Below, piece by piece: positions 47,093 to 47,436 of a stretch of DNA of 47,436 bases. Source of the stretch: Mesostigma viride. Lineage: Eukaryota; Streptophyta; Mesostigmatophyceae; Mesostigmatales; Mesostigmataceae. Both the position numbers and the translations under genes were made by a program. The stretch is taken from positions 1,485,783-1,533,218 of the forward strand of contig RPFO01000131.1 of NCBI GenBank assembly GCA_009746045.1, in the 5' to 3' direction. The first letter of the stretch is position 1, and the number at the start of each line of letters is the position of its first letter. The notes beneath the pieces are model-generated. The model was not told the DNA's origin. It ran no database searches and saw only the letters and a program-made list of their open reading frames with translations.

Positions 47093-47436
47093 TTAATAAA
47101 TTTCAAGAATATAATCCACAAACTCATACTCGTTCACTTTGGTGCGGAAAAAGTCCGAGGGTTTCAGAGCAGCGTCTTTGATCGCGTCCTGGCTCACCTC
47201 CACAACCTCAGGAATCAATGTTAAAAACAAGTCACTCAACACGAGAACTGGGTCCTTGCGGACATCAGTACTAAACTGGAGAATAAGCGCATCTTTTTGC
47301 GCTTTAAGGACGTTTACTTTATCGTTTTCGTCCGCCCTTGATTCTGAACCTCGTTTCATGCTATCACGGGATTCCCGCAAACGGTTCAGGCGGTTTTCAA
47401 TGGCGGTAGACAAAGCCTTTTTCCACACGAGATCAA
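47093..47436 (-). CDS. Partial helical protein, cut by the window edge
   Basis: The minus-strand frame is open to the right edge of the window, so the start is missing; no ATG is visible, only an in-frame GTG at 47426-47428. The visible ~114 residues are charged and helical (ENRLNRLRESRDS), then hydrophobic (LVLSDLFLTLIPEVVEV), and end FVDYILEIY. It lies six bases downstream of the neighbouring gene's ATG on the same strand. No family is recognised. Confidence 0.6.
   Translation of the reverse strand, partial: DLVWKKALSTAIENRLNRLRESRDSMKRGSESRADENDKVNVLKAQKDALILQFSTDVRKDPVLVLSDLFLTLIPEVVEVSQDAIKDAALKPSDFFRTKVNEYEFVDYILEIY

Overview
The window reads as eukaryotic nuclear DNA carrying part of a large DNA virus genome, most simply a giant-virus element integrated in an alga. 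A green alga is my guess, at low confidence. The left ~13.7 kb looks like host chromosome: a 1.47-kb compound TCA/TCCTCA microsatellite, a 5'-truncated non-LTR retrotransposon with a restriction-like endonuclease (3645-5806), a decayed second LINE fragment near 6.1-6.3 kb, a transposase-like gene on the minus strand with spliceosomal introns (8330-11679), a GC-palindrome repeat array (11826-12379) and AT-rich filler. From about 13.9 kb to the right edge the DNA is densely packed with intronless genes on both strands. Their content is typical of nucleocytoplasmic large DNA viruses (NCLDV): a KilA-N protein, F-box-like proteins, a SprT-like protease, a J-domain-like protein, a PD-(D/E)xK nuclease-like protein, small membrane proteins, a fibre-like protein, a conserved NCLDV protein of unknown function, and a tRNA gene. 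No capsid, polymerase or packaging gene lies in the window, so I do not assign a virus family.

The viral part falls into blocks. Block 1 (14.1-21.2 kb) is GC-rich and holds four unrecognised genes (A 14169-15146, B 15531-16361, C 16987-18414, D 20135-20878). Their upstream regions share GTTACGG repeats, a TGTCC-CGTGGACA-type dyad and CT-rich leaders. Three have a TATA box about 75-90 bp before the ATG. Between convergent genes C and D lies a 1.4-kb nested palindrome centred on six direct repeats.

Block 2 (21.2-31.7 kb, plus 33.9-36.9 kb) is dominated by a short Cys3His motif, C-x9-C-x9-11-C-x2-H. It occurs in eight genes, usually at the N terminus, joined to different partners: a SprT-like protease, F-box, coiled coil plus J domain, and helical or membrane domains. 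Most of these genes have a TATA element only 2-14 nt before the ATG. Two neighbours share a nearly identical ~150-bp promoter-plus-motif cassette although the rest of each gene has diverged. Block 3 (31.7-47.4 kb) holds small membrane proteins, the conserved NCLDV gene, two tandem single-pass membrane paralogues, an F-box-like gene, a repeat-built fibre or adhesin, and a nuclease-like gene.

At least eight reading frames in the viral part are broken by single-base shifts, most of them missing one base and often in homopolymers. In one case a paralogue shows where the frame should continue. I treat these as probable sequence errors or very recent decay and annotate each as one gene. The most interesting features are the four-gene module with its palindrome, the Cys3His domain family with its TATA-proximal promoters, and the KilA-N gene whose internal repeat is copied upstream of it.
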